Below are positions 8,364 through 14,977 of a stretch of DNA of 18,128 nucleotides, one piece after another (position 1 is the first letter of the stretch; every line of letters starts with the position of its first letter). The notes under the pieces are model-generated. The model searched no databases, had not been told where the DNA came from, and saw only the letters and a program-made list of their open reading frames with translations. The position numbers were made by a program, and so were the translations under genes. This DNA comes from Deltaproteobacteria bacterium. GTDB taxonomy: Bacteria; Desulfobacterota; DSM-4660; Desulfatiglandales; B25-G16. The DNA lies in the NCBI GenBank assembly GCA_020348625.1, contig CP070752.1, forward strand, positions 1,865,855-1,883,982. The letters are read 5' to 3'.

Positions 8364-8858
8364 TCACGGCCCTACATGGACATGGGGCAGATAGACGTCG
8401 AAATCCTCGAATCGCTTCATATTGTCATTTTCTATCTCAAGCAGCCTATAATGCCCCATTTCCATTGAGGCTATATACGCTATCATCTTGTTGAGCCTCG
8501 GGTCATCCTCATACAGCCCTGCCAGTTGCTGGTAGAATTCGTACGCGGCTGTTTCCGCATTCATGGCCATTGAGAACACCTCGCTAAGCGGCATCATTTC
8601 ATCGGTAATTCTAATCTCAGGCAGAGGAACGGGTGAATCCTCAGGGATCATTATCTCCTTGTTCGGAAACCTCTCCTTGTAAACCCCTTCAATGACGCTG
8701 CGGTGTTTTTCTTCTTCAGTGGAAATGAAGTTCAGTTTGTCCTTGAGCAAGGCATTCTTAACCCTATCCGCAACCTGCTGATAAACCAGTTTGCTGTCGA
8801 TCTCGCTTCTGAGCGCAGCCAAGAGAAGTGTCTCTTCATTAAACTCACCTAGATCCAT
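8364..8858 (-). CDS. Ferritin-like (rubrerythrin-family) diiron protein without rubredoxin domain
   Basis: 164 residues forming a four-helix diiron bundle. Likely ligands follow the rubrerythrin pattern: Glu19 in helix 1, Glu49 and His52 in TEEEKH, Glu102 in MNAETAAYEFY, and Glu133 and His136 in SMEMGHY. The Cys-x2-Cys rubredoxin tail of classical rubrerythrin is absent; the protein ends in a His-rich HVHVGP. An insert of roughly 25 residues (65-90, PEDSPVPLPEI region) separates the two helix pairs, as in many ferritin-like proteins of anaerobes. It could reduce peroxide with an external rubredoxin or hold iron. GGAGG lies 7 bases before the start. It is the last gene of the cooS-to-fprA run but 226 bp downstream of fprA, so it may have its own promoter. 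Confidence 0.82.
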   Translation of the reverse strand: MDLGEFNEETLLLAALRSEIDSKLVYQQVADRVKNALLKDKLNFISTEEEKHRSVIEGVYKERFPNKEIMIPEDSPVPLPEIRITDEMMPLSEVFSMAMNAETAAYEFYQQLAGLYEDDPRLNKMIAYIASMEMGHYRLLEIENDNMKRFEDFDVYLPHVHVGP

Positions 8859-9084
8859 GGCAATACCTCCACCGCTTGGCCTTTCCTAACTGCTCTTATA
8901 TAATAGTTCAGCTGATTGAATACGCCGGCCAGCCTCCACCGCAGTTGAGCGCGCTTGATCTTTCTGGGTAGTGGGAATCCAAGACCACATAAACAGTGGA
9001 GATTGAGGTTTCCCACGAATTCGGTCAGTATCCCGCCATGAAACGCAGCCACCCGGACCCCCTTTGAGTTTGCGCAAAGAGGTC

Positions 9085-10278
9085 CTACGCTTGGTCCTTT
9101 AAGGCCTTGGCCACCTTTCGGCCCAGGTCCGCACATTTCTTCAGGTCATCGTCTTGAGGCACGTATTGGACCTTGATGCCGGGATCAAGGATTTCGAATT
9201 TCATCTCTTCCATAGCGGTGGTAATCAGCTTGACTGCCTCGCCGCTCCATCCGTACGATCCGAAGGCTGCTCCAATCTTCTTGGCAGGTCGCAACCCCTT
9301 CATGTAATGAAGCAGATCAGCCATATGAGGCAGCATCCCGTTATTAAGGGTTGAGGAGCCGATAATGAGCGCACCCGCATCCAGAACCTCGGTTATGATA
9401 TCACTTCTGTGGTTGGTTGAAAGATCGAATAATTGAGCACTCACGCCCTGTTCAACCAGCCCCTCAACAATGGCCTTTGCCATAATTTCGGTGCTGTGCC
9501 ACATGGTATCATAGACGACGAGCGCCTCGACCTTGCTCTTCTGTTGGCTCCACACATCATAATGCTCGAGTATCTTTTGAGGATTTTTCCTCCAAATAAG
9601 GCCGTGGTCAGGGGCAATCATATCTATCTTGAGGCCAATCTCACGAACCTGCGCTAAGAGCTTCTGGACGAGGGCGGAGTATGGGAGGATGATATTGGCG
9701 TAGTACTTGGCAGCGTGTCCTAGAAGCGTTGAGAGGTCAACCTCATCGTCAAATCGTTCGGTAGAGGCCACATGCTGACCGAACGCGTCGCTCGATATAA
9801 GCAACCGATCCTCCGGAATATATGAAAACATGCTGTCCGGCCAGTGGAGCATCCTGGTTTCGATAAACTGAACCGTCCTCTTGCCTAGGCTAATGGTATC
9901 TCCTGTTTTTACCGCCTCATAGGGCCAGTCCTTTTGGTGAAAATGGGCAAGCAGGTTCTTTTTACCCATTTCAGAGCAAATAATCTTCTCCGGCTGCACA
10001 AGATCTGCGATTTCAGCAAGAAGGCCCGAGTGGTCCATTTCTACATGATTAACGATCAAGTAATCTATCTCGGCAGGATCAATAATCTGACGGATATTAC
10101 CTATGAGGTCGTTTTTGAAGCCCCTTTTCACCGTATCGAAAAGAGTGACCTTGTCGTCTATCGCCAAAAAGGCATTATAGCTCGACCCCTTGTCGACTGA
10201 ATATCCATGAAAATCACGGATATTCCAGTCAACAGCACCGACCCAGTAGATATCCTTGAGAACCTCAATTGGTGGCAT
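9085..10278 (-). CDS. fprA: Flavodiiron protein (FprA; rubredoxin:oxygen/NO oxidoreductase)
   Basis: 397 residues, a class A flavodiiron protein. It reduces O2 to water or NO to N2O in the cytoplasm, with electrons from rubredoxin. The lactamase-like domain (1-245) keeps every diiron ligand of the family: His78, Glu80, Asp82 (NHVEMDHSG), His145 (MLHWPDS), Asp164 (SSDAFG) and His225 (PDHGL). The flavodoxin domain (about 250-397) ends with the FMN-contacting AAFGSYGWSGEA. The start follows AAAGGAGGG. Rubredoxin is encoded 211 bp upstream in the same direction and a flavin reductase beyond that, which together make a full NAD(P)H-to-O2 chain. A rubredoxin-oxidoreductase gene pair is known from Desulfovibrio, and a flavin-reductase partner from Moorella. 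O2 versus NO preference cannot be read from sequence. Confidence 0.96.
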   Translation of the reverse strand: MPPIEVLKDIYWVGAVDWNIRDFHGYSVDKGSSYNAFLAIDDKVTLFDTVKRGFKNDLIGNIRQIIDPAEIDYLIVNHVEMDHSGLLAEIADLVQPEKIICSEMGKKNLLAHFHQKDWPYEAVKTGDTISLGKRTVQFIETRMLHWPDSMFSYIPEDRLLISSDAFGQHVASTERFDDEVDLSTLLGHAAKYYANIILPYSALVQKLLAQVREIGLKIDMIAPDHGLIWRKNPQKILEHYDVWSQQKSKVEALVVYDTMWHSTEIMAKAIVEGLVEQGVSAQLFDLSTNHRSDIITEVLDAGALIIGSSTLNNGMLPHMADLLHYMKGLRPAKKIGAAFGSYGWSGEAVKLITTAMEEMKFEILDPGIKVQYVPQDDDLKKCADLGRKVAKALKDQA

Positions 10279-10352
10279 TACACCCTCCTTTCACATTTCT
10301 CCGCACAATAGAAGAAAAGAAAAAAAGAGCCTCAATAAAATAAACTCCTCTT

Positions 10353-10390
10353 GCGGCAGCGAGTTCCATATTGGCGGTGTAAGCTGCCGC
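10353..10390 (-). repeat. Perfect 8-bp inverted repeat GCGGCAGC/GCTGCCGC between rubredoxin and fprA
   Basis: The arms at 10353-10360 and 10383-10390 enclose a 22-base loop. Read on the minus strand, the structure is 100 bases after the rubredoxin stop; a T-rich run (10311-10326) follows it after about 25 bases. It may be a processing or attenuation element that sets the ratio of rubredoxin to fprA, or a binding site for an fprA regulator. The T-run is too distant for a standard terminator. Confidence 0.45.
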
Positions 10391-10489
10391 GTGTGTCGGA
10401 GGCCTGAAAAGCGCGCCGCTGCCAGTTGAAAATAATCTTACCTGGTTTGAGGCCACAAAACCACCGAGAAGCAACAGTACTTACTTCAA

Positions 10490-10651
10490 TCAGGATTCCT
10501 TCTCGAACTCGTCTTTCGAGGCTCCGCAGACAGGACATTCCCAATCATCGGGCAGATCTTCAAAGGCAGTACCCGGTGAAATCCCGTTGTCTGGGTCTCC
10601 AACAGCAGGATCATATACATACCCGCAAACCTGACAGACGTATTTATCCAT
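10490..10651 (-). CDS. Rubredoxin
   Basis: A complete 53-residue rubredoxin, a small cytoplasmic one-iron electron carrier. Iron ligands are Cys6 and Cys9 (CQVCGY) and Cys39 and Cys42 (CPVCGA). The core [18 protein letters not shown] and the DLPDDWECP segment are textbook. The start ATG at 10651 follows GGGGAGGAG. It lies between the flavin reductase (111 bp upstream) and fprA (211 bp downstream) in the same direction, so its likely roles are to accept electrons from the flavin reductase and give them to the flavodiiron protein, and perhaps also to the ferritin-like protein. Length, cysteine spacing and context all agree. Confidence 0.98.
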   Translation of the reverse strand: MDKYVCQVCGYVYDPAVGDPDNGISPGTAFEDLPDDWECPVCGASKDEFEKES

Positions 10652-10762
10652 AATTCTCTCCTCCCCGTTTCGTCTGGTTCATGTTTGATATTCGCTCAGC
10701 AGCTACCACACGCCGAGATAGTTCCAAAAAGGACTTGAAATGCATCATGACATATCCGGAAA

Positions 10763-11269
10763 CTAACCTTCGATATAGGTCGGTGCAGCCTTTGGTGACT
10801 TACCCTTTATCACCTGATGATAATAGGCATAGGTCATAGGCTCACCCTCACGAATGATCTCGCCGTCAGTTACCTCGCCAATGAAAATGGTATGGGTCCC
10901 CATATCGATCTCTTTCTCGACCTTCACTTCCAGAAAAGCCATACTGTGCTCTTCGAGAACCGGATTACCCGATTGAGTCAACCGGTGCTTAATGCCGTCA
11001 AACTTCTCGATATCCCTGCCGCATTTGAACCCAAATCGCCCTATGAAAACCATCCCGGCCTCTTGATCCAGGACGTTCACGGTAAGGGAACGGCTCTCTT
11101 TGATGAACTCGTGGGTGTAGTTCTGCTTGTTAATGCTCGCCGCCAGGGTGGGCGGTTTAGAGGTGATCTGAAAGACGGTATTTGCTATCTGACCGTTGAT
11201 CTTATCACCCTTTCGTGACGCAACAACGTAAAGGCCGTAGCTGATTTTATGGAGTACTTTCGGGTCCAT
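10763..11269 (-). CDS. Flavin reductase domain protein (flavoredoxin / Hrb N-domain type)
   Basis: 168 residues of the FMN-binding split-barrel flavin reductase family. The N-terminus (DPKVLHKISYGLYVVAS) and the GQIANTVFQITSKPP segment are characteristic, as is IGEVTDGEII near the end. It would use NAD(P)H to reduce bound FMN and pass electrons on. In Moorella the same domain is fused to rubredoxin as high-molecular-weight rubredoxin (Hrb), the NADH-dependent donor for FprA; here the protein stops after TYIEG and rubredoxin is the next gene, an unfused version of the pair. GGAGAAGGA precedes the start. cooS ends 50 bp upstream, so the two are probably co-transcribed. A flavoredoxin role in sulfur metabolism is the main alternative. 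Confidence 0.9.
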   Translation of the reverse strand: MDPKVLHKISYGLYVVASRKGDKINGQIANTVFQITSKPPTLAASINKQNYTHEFIKESRSLTVNVLDQEAGMVFIGRFGFKCGRDIEKFDGIKHRLTQSGNPVLEEHSMAFLEVKVEKEIDMGTHTIFIGEVTDGEIIREGEPMTYAYYHQVIKGKSPKAAPTYIEG

Positions 11270-11319
11270 TTCCTTCTCCGCCTCAATGTATTTAACCTAA
11301 CTCCCCCAATAACTTATAC

Positions 11320-13305
11320 TCACATGGCCTCTAAATCCCTTCGAGCGGCCATATCAAACAGCACCCTCTCCCTTGTTTTATCTATACCCAAGGCTTTCCT
11401 CTTTGTGTCAATATGTTCTATCATCATGTGAGCCATCTCATATGGATCGGCGGTAAACCCCCATTTCCCAAAACCCACCTCCTCCAAGCCCTCGAACAGC
11501 AGCTTGTGGAACTTTGTCTCCTCGATAATCGGGAAGGTAACGCCAAAAACAGTGTATACACCAGACGCAACAAAGTATTGACCGATTGCAATTGCCTTTT
11601 CACTCATCCACTCCGGGGCGGCACCGGCAACCGGCAGATCAGCAATGCTCTCTCCCAGGCCTCCCACCCGGACCATTTCTGAGCACGCGATCAAAATCCT
11701 GCTGTTGTCAACGCACGAACCCACACCCAAAACAGGTGGCATTCCGACCGCCTCACACACCTCTCGAAGGCCCGGCCCTGCGAGGTGAGCTGCCTCAGGT
11801 TTATAGAATCCGGCTTTTGCCAAAGCGATCTGTGAACATCCGGTCTGGACAACCAATACGTCGTTCTTGATCAATTCCTTTACCAACTCAACATGAACCC
11901 AGTCCTGCTTGACTCTCGGGTTGGTGCAGCCGACCACCCCGGCTACTCCTCGAATCCTGCCGTTTATGATATTGTCATTGAGCGGCGTATAGGATGCCCT
12001 GAATGTACCCCCTAGCAGATAGTTGATATATTCATGGGAGAAGCCGAAAATCCCGATATTGGTGTTCTTTGGAATCTCAACCGGTAGCTTCCGATTCTTG
12101 AACCTGACAATGGCCATTTCCACAATCCTGTCCGTACACTCTCTTGGCTCATGCTCCTTGAATTCAATGTGTTCGGCGCCTTCAATATGGGCCCTTGGAT
12201 TTGTAGTGAAGAGCTTGGTGCCGTAGCACTCAGCAACCTTTGCCAAACCCTGTTTGATGCACTGCACATCAACACCCAGGGCATCGACTGCGCCTGTGAC
12301 CAGAACAGCTTCCGTAGACATAAAATTTCCCGCATGAGGGATCCCATGACGGGAGAGCATCTCCGCCCCTGAACAGCACATCCCCACTAGGTTTATTCCT
12401 TCAGCGCCCGCATCCCTGGCCGCAGTAATGAGGCTCGGATCATTGACCGATTCGAGTATGGATTCGAAGAGGTTCGGCTCATGACCGTGGATAATGATGT
12501 TTACCTGGTTTTGCCTCAGGCAACCCATGTTGACCTCGGCCCTCACCGGGGTGGGAGTACCAAAAAGAATGTCTGAGATCTCCGTTGCAACCATGGAACC
12601 GCCCCATCCATCGGCAAGAGCTGTGCGACTGCATTGATTGGTGATATTCGCATAGTGCTGATCAACCCCCATATGGCTTCGATGCATCAGTTCCATGATC
12701 TCCCGCATGGCGCCACGAGGCACCACTCCGTGCTTGCGCCATGTTTCCAGCGTCTTCAGCGGCACCCTTTTGGCAAAGGGTATCTCACCTTCCACCTGGG
12801 TATAGGTACGCTCAAGCTCTTTGTAGAGATCGGTTGCAATATCCTTGATCTTCCTACCATCCGTCTCTATCCCGACGGATTGAGCTACTTCTTCCAGTTT
12901 TATAGGGTCTTTTATAGTATAATCTTTGATGTTCCCGTTGACCACCTCCCTGAAGAGGTCCAGCATCGACATTCCGTGGTCAATATGGGCTGCGGCGCCA
13001 CTGGCTACCATGCGGGCAAAGTTCCGGGACATGATCGTATCAATGGTGGCCCCACAAACACCGACCTTTCCGTAAGGATCTTTGGCGTTTAGTCGGCAGG
13101 GCCCCATGGCGCAGTGCTTGCAGCAAGCGGAATCCGCCCCAATCGGACAGGCCTTCATGTTTAGGGCGCGGTCAAAGGCGGTCTCCACGCCGTCTCGCTG
13201 TGCCTTCTCAAGCATTTGTGCCGTGCTTGCACAAATGGTGGCCTCCTTAATGTCGACCTTCTTCATCGGGACGACCTTTTTTTCATCTTTCACTTCTTCA
13301 GTCAT
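11320..13305 (-). CDS. cooS: Anaerobic Ni-Fe carbon monoxide dehydrogenase, catalytic subunit CooS
   Basis: 661 residues; oxidises CO with water to CO2, two protons and two electrons, or the reverse. Cluster ligands match known CooS proteins in spacing. Cys53 and Cys61 bind the dimer-bridging D-cluster. Cys62, Cys65, Cys70 and Cys84 bind the B-cluster. His275 (HGHEP), Cys311 (GMCCSG), Cys349, Cys460 (VVGCTNP), Cys490 (QTGCSQ) and Cys531 (GSCVDNSR) are the candidate C-cluster residues. The segment between Cys490 and Cys531 is about nine residues shorter than in CooS of Rhodospirillum and Carboxydothermus CODH-II. There is no acetyl-CoA synthase, hydrogenase, cooF or cooC in the window. Downstream in the same direction are flavin reductase, rubredoxin and fprA. 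The start at 13305 follows AAGGGGGG; Met14 is an alternative. Confidence 0.97.
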   Translation of the reverse strand: MTEEVKDEKKVVPMKKVDIKEATICASTAQMLEKAQRDGVETAFDRALNMKACPIGADSACCKHCAMGPCRLNAKDPYGKVGVCGATIDTIMSRNFARMVASGAAAHIDHGMSMLDLFREVVNGNIKDYTIKDPIKLEEVAQSVGIETDGRKIKDIATDLYKELERTYTQVEGEIPFAKRVPLKTLETWRKHGVVPRGAMREIMELMHRSHMGVDQHYANITNQCSRTALADGWGGSMVATEISDILFGTPTPVRAEVNMGCLRQNQVNIIIHGHEPNLFESILESVNDPSLITAARDAGAEGINLVGMCCSGAEMLSRHGIPHAGNFMSTEAVLVTGAVDALGVDVQCIKQGLAKVAECYGTKLFTTNPRAHIEGAEHIEFKEHEPRECTDRIVEMAIVRFKNRKLPVEIPKNTNIGIFGFSHEYINYLLGGTFRASYTPLNDNIINGRIRGVAGVVGCTNPRVKQDWVHVELVKELIKNDVLVVQTGCSQIALAKAGFYKPEAAHLAGPGLREVCEAVGMPPVLGVGSCVDNSRILIACSEMVRVGGLGESIADLPVAGAAPEWMSEKAIAIGQYFVASGVYTVFGVTFPIIEETKFHKLLFEGLEEVGFGKWGFTADPYEMAHMMIEHIDTKRKALGIDKTRERVLFDMAARRDLEAM

Positions 13306-13648
13306 TCTCTTTTACCCCCCTTAATGTGACTACCGTATTCACGGTCGTTAGCTTATTTTCTCTTGAGCGCGATGCAATTTTTGCCAAAAACACCTCAGCA
13401 GCAGTGACTTCCGTTCTTGTCTCTACTCCGGCCACGTAGTTAAATGGTTCCCTTTTTTTCTGCGCCTGCTCATGTTTGTCTCACACCATTCTATTTCCAT
13501 ATCCTCTTTTCCAGTTCATAGAAGAGCCGAGGCCTCACGCCGCGGTGAAGATCGGAGCATCCTCATCATGGATGGCGAAACTGCACTCCCAGAACACGGC
13601 CTTAACAGGACCTTATAGGTATTGCATTACAGGGCGAGACCTTTTTCC
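13306..13648. other. 343-bp gap upstream of cooS
   Basis: No convincing gene. The part next to cooS (13306-13400) is AT-rich and should hold its promoter; it contains the dyad at 13328-13349. A minus-strand stretch at 13535-13612 translates to 25 residues ending HDEDAPIFTAA and has coding-like composition, but it has no start with a ribosome site and is preceded by a stop, so I treat it as non-coding or a relic. No terminator with a clear T-run follows the zinc-ribbon gene. Confidence 0.5.
13328..13349. promoter_or_regulatory. Candidate operator dyad upstream of cooS
   Basis: ACCGT-ATTC-ACGGT (13332-13345) is a perfect 5-bp dyad that extends outward with one mismatch to GAC...GTT. It lies 22-44 bp before the cooS start. 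It does not match the CooA or Rex consensus as I know them. A regulator site is plausible but unassigned. Confidence 0.35.
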
Positions 13649-13831
13649 TTATGATGCTTGAATGCTGCATTTGGTAAAATCGATCTCCTGGCCGCACCCA
13701 TGGCATACATGCCTTTTGTCAAACTCGTCAGAGAATATTTCCTTTTCCTTACCGCAATTGGGGCATTTACAAATAAACGCCTTGAGATTCTTCAAATCCT
13801 CAAAACCCGGACAGTGTCTCGGAGTTGTCAT
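13649..13831 (-). CDS. Small zinc-ribbon protein, function unknown
   Basis: 60 residues with seven cysteines. CPNC (23-26) and CHGC (43-46) form a probable zinc ribbon (rubredoxin-like knuckles), with Cys7, Cys21 and Cys55 outside it. The segment EIFSDEFDKRH between the knuckles is acidic. The frame is open further upstream, but I place the start at 13831 because GGGAGGG lies 6 bases before this ATG and the upstream codons overlap the flavodoxin gene. It begins 13 bp after the flavodoxin stop, so the two are probably co-translated. It may bind zinc or iron and act with the flavodoxin as a small redox or regulatory protein. I know no experimentally assigned function. Confidence 0.8.
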   Translation of the reverse strand: MTTPRHCPGFEDLKNLKAFICKCPNCGKEKEIFSDEFDKRHVCHGCGQEIDFTKCSIQAS

Positions 13832-13844
13832 GAATCCCTCCCGA

Positions 13845-14291
13845 TTAATATTCTTGCCTTGCCAACTTATGTCCAATCTCCCGTCCATAGTCCTGCGCCA
13901 TCTGCACACCACCCCCCAAGGCGGCAGATTTCAGTCTCAACGGCCCACTCACCATATCCATACGAAAGATGTTTTTCATAGTGTCATAGATGCGATCGGG
14001 TGCCTCACCACTCCATCCAAATGCACCAAATGCCCCACCTGGTTTCCCCTCCAGATCGGCCTTTTCAGCTAGAAAAAGAAGCGTCTTCATGCCTTGCATC
14101 ATCTCCCCGTGATAGGTGGCAGACCCAAAAACATATCCGTCATACCCATCAAGATCAGACTCCTTTTTCATTTCATTGGCATTTACAACTTTTGCTTCGG
14201 CACCATTAAACCGGATTCCCTCAGCAATAAGCTCAGCAATCCTTTTTGTTTGTCCGGTTCTGGTCGCATAAACAACAAGTGCTTGAGCCAT
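13845..14291 (-). CDS. Stand-alone flavodoxin resembling the FprA C-terminal domain
   Basis: 148 residues, a single flavodoxin-like FMN-binding domain. The phosphate loop is ATRTGQTKRIA (9-19). FMN-contacting stretches GSATYHGEMMQ and AFGAFGWSGEAPD resemble the flavodoxin half of flavodiiron proteins (compare AAFGSYGWSGEA in the fprA of this window) more than free short-chain flavodoxins. The diiron half is absent, and the gene has its own start with AGGGAGG, so it is not a fragment of a broken fprA. Its place between perR and the zinc-ribbon gene suggests a redox carrier induced by peroxide or oxygen. Its partners are unknown; rubredoxin, the zinc-ribbon protein or rubrerythrin are candidates. 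Confidence 0.9.
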   Translation of the reverse strand: MAQALVVYATRTGQTKRIAELIAEGIRFNGAEAKVVNANEMKKESDLDGYDGYVFGSATYHGEMMQGMKTLLFLAEKADLEGKPGGAFGAFGWSGEAPDRIYDTMKNIFRMDMVSGPLRLKSAALGGGVQMAQDYGREIGHKLARQEY

Positions 14292-14297
14292 TTCTTC

Positions 14298-14396
14298 TTA
14301 CCTCCCTTTTATCGCATCTCTGACAGCATCAAATATTACGTTGTAGTCAGGTTCCTCTGTCACCTCTGGATCCTCCACAAACCCAGCTCTAGACAT
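14298..14396 (-). CDS. Putative 32-residue acidic protein between perR and flavodoxin
   Basis: An ATG at 14396 overlaps the perR stop (ATGTCTAG, 8-bp overlap), and the frame ends in TAA at 14298-14300, six bases before the flavodoxin start. Its last codons form the flavodoxin ribosome site (GGGAGGTAA). The product is acidic (eight Asp/Glu, four Lys/Arg) with no cysteine; the first half is extended and the second half (from DYNVIFDAV on) looks helical. Translational coupling at both ends is what supports it; the ribosome site inside perR is weak (AAAGGAAA, about 15 bases away). It may be a real small protein or only a coupling device. I know no homologue. Confidence 0.45.
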   Translation of the reverse strand: MSRAGFVEDPEVTEEPDYNVIFDAVRDAIKGR

Positions 14397-14826
14397 TTTT
14401 GCGAAAAGAGGTTTCCTTTCCCCTGCACTCCGGACATATCCCCAAGAACTCGAGCCTGTGCCCCGTTATACTGTAATCGCTCTGATTCCGAACCGCATCT
14501 TCGAGGTCACCAACAGATATGATGGGAGCATCTTCCACCCTCCCGCACGATACGCAGCGAAGGTGATAGTGGTCTTCTGTAACACCATCAAACCGCATTT
14601 GTTGAGAAGCCGGACCAATCCTTTTTATCAAACCCCGAGCAGCGAGAATCTCCAAGTTCCGATAAACGGTCCCCAAGCTTATTCTGGGCAGCCTCTTGCG
14701 AACCAACTCGTACACCTCGTCCGCTGTGGGATGTGTTGTTACCTTTCGGATCTCATCCAATATGACCTGTCGTTGATGGGTCATCCGGTATTTTTGGCCG
14801 GATTCAAACGGACTCTTTGTGTTCAT
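14389..14826 (-). CDS. perR: Fur-family peroxide-type repressor, PerR-like
   Basis: 145 residues with an N-terminal winged helix (recognition helix around SLGTVYRNLEIL, 50-61) and a C-terminal metal-binding dimer domain. Structural zinc cysteines are Cys91, Cys94 (CVSC) and Cys131, Cys134 (CPEC). The regulatory site can be read from His32 (THPTADEVY), Asp85, His86 and His88 (EDHYHLRC). Asp99, five residues after the second cysteine, corresponds to the Asp that marks PerR where Fur has Glu. PerR proteins with iron are inactivated by peroxide through oxidation of these histidines, releasing defence genes. It heads a run with the small ORF, flavodoxin and zinc-ribbon genes, and a good PerR/Fur-type box lies at the rubrerythrin promoter. 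Fur remains the alternative. Confidence 0.88.
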   Translation of the reverse strand: MNTKSPFESGQKYRMTHQRQVILDEIRKVTTHPTADEVYELVRKRLPRISLGTVYRNLEILAARGLIKRIGPASQQMRFDGVTEDHYHLRCVSCGRVEDAPIISVGDLEDAVRNQSDYSITGHRLEFLGICPECRGKETSFRKNV

Positions 14827-14940
14827 TTCCTATCAGGGATTCTTGTCATTAATTAAACTCATAGGAACTCAATTACCCTAAAGCCACTTCTTCTGTATTC
14901 CAAACTCCAACATCATTCTAAACACGAAACGCCCACCCTG

Positions 14941-14977
14941 TAGGGAGCCATTTTAAGGCAGAGATGGCGGGCTCCTA
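14941..14977. repeat. Imperfect hairpin spanning the peroxiredoxin stop codon
   Basis: TAGG(G)A with GCCAT on the left (14941-14951) and ATGGC with TCCTA on the right (14964-14977) can pair with internal bulges around a 12-base loop. On the minus strand it begins at the TAG of the peroxiredoxin gene, so it may stabilise or end that message. No T-run follows. It also lies about 115 bp upstream of perR. Confidence 0.3.

Noticed and set aside
8849..9136. Minus-strand frames in the gap between fprA and the ferritin-like gene
   Set aside because: They overlap fprA or lack ATG and ribosome site; translations are low-complexity or unlike any family I know.
10265..10474. 69-codon minus-strand frame over the rubredoxin-fprA gap
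   Set aside because: No ribosome site; it runs through the inverted repeat and T-run and overlaps the fprA start in another frame.
13377..13394. Sigma54-like promoter (TTGGCA...TTGCA on the minus strand) upstream of cooS
   Set aside because: Only 8 bases separate the GG and GC elements; sigma54 needs 10, and this spacing is strict.
13535..13612. 25-residue minus-strand stretch with coding-like composition upstream of cooS
   Set aside because: No start codon with a ribosome site, preceded directly by a stop, and I recognise no family.
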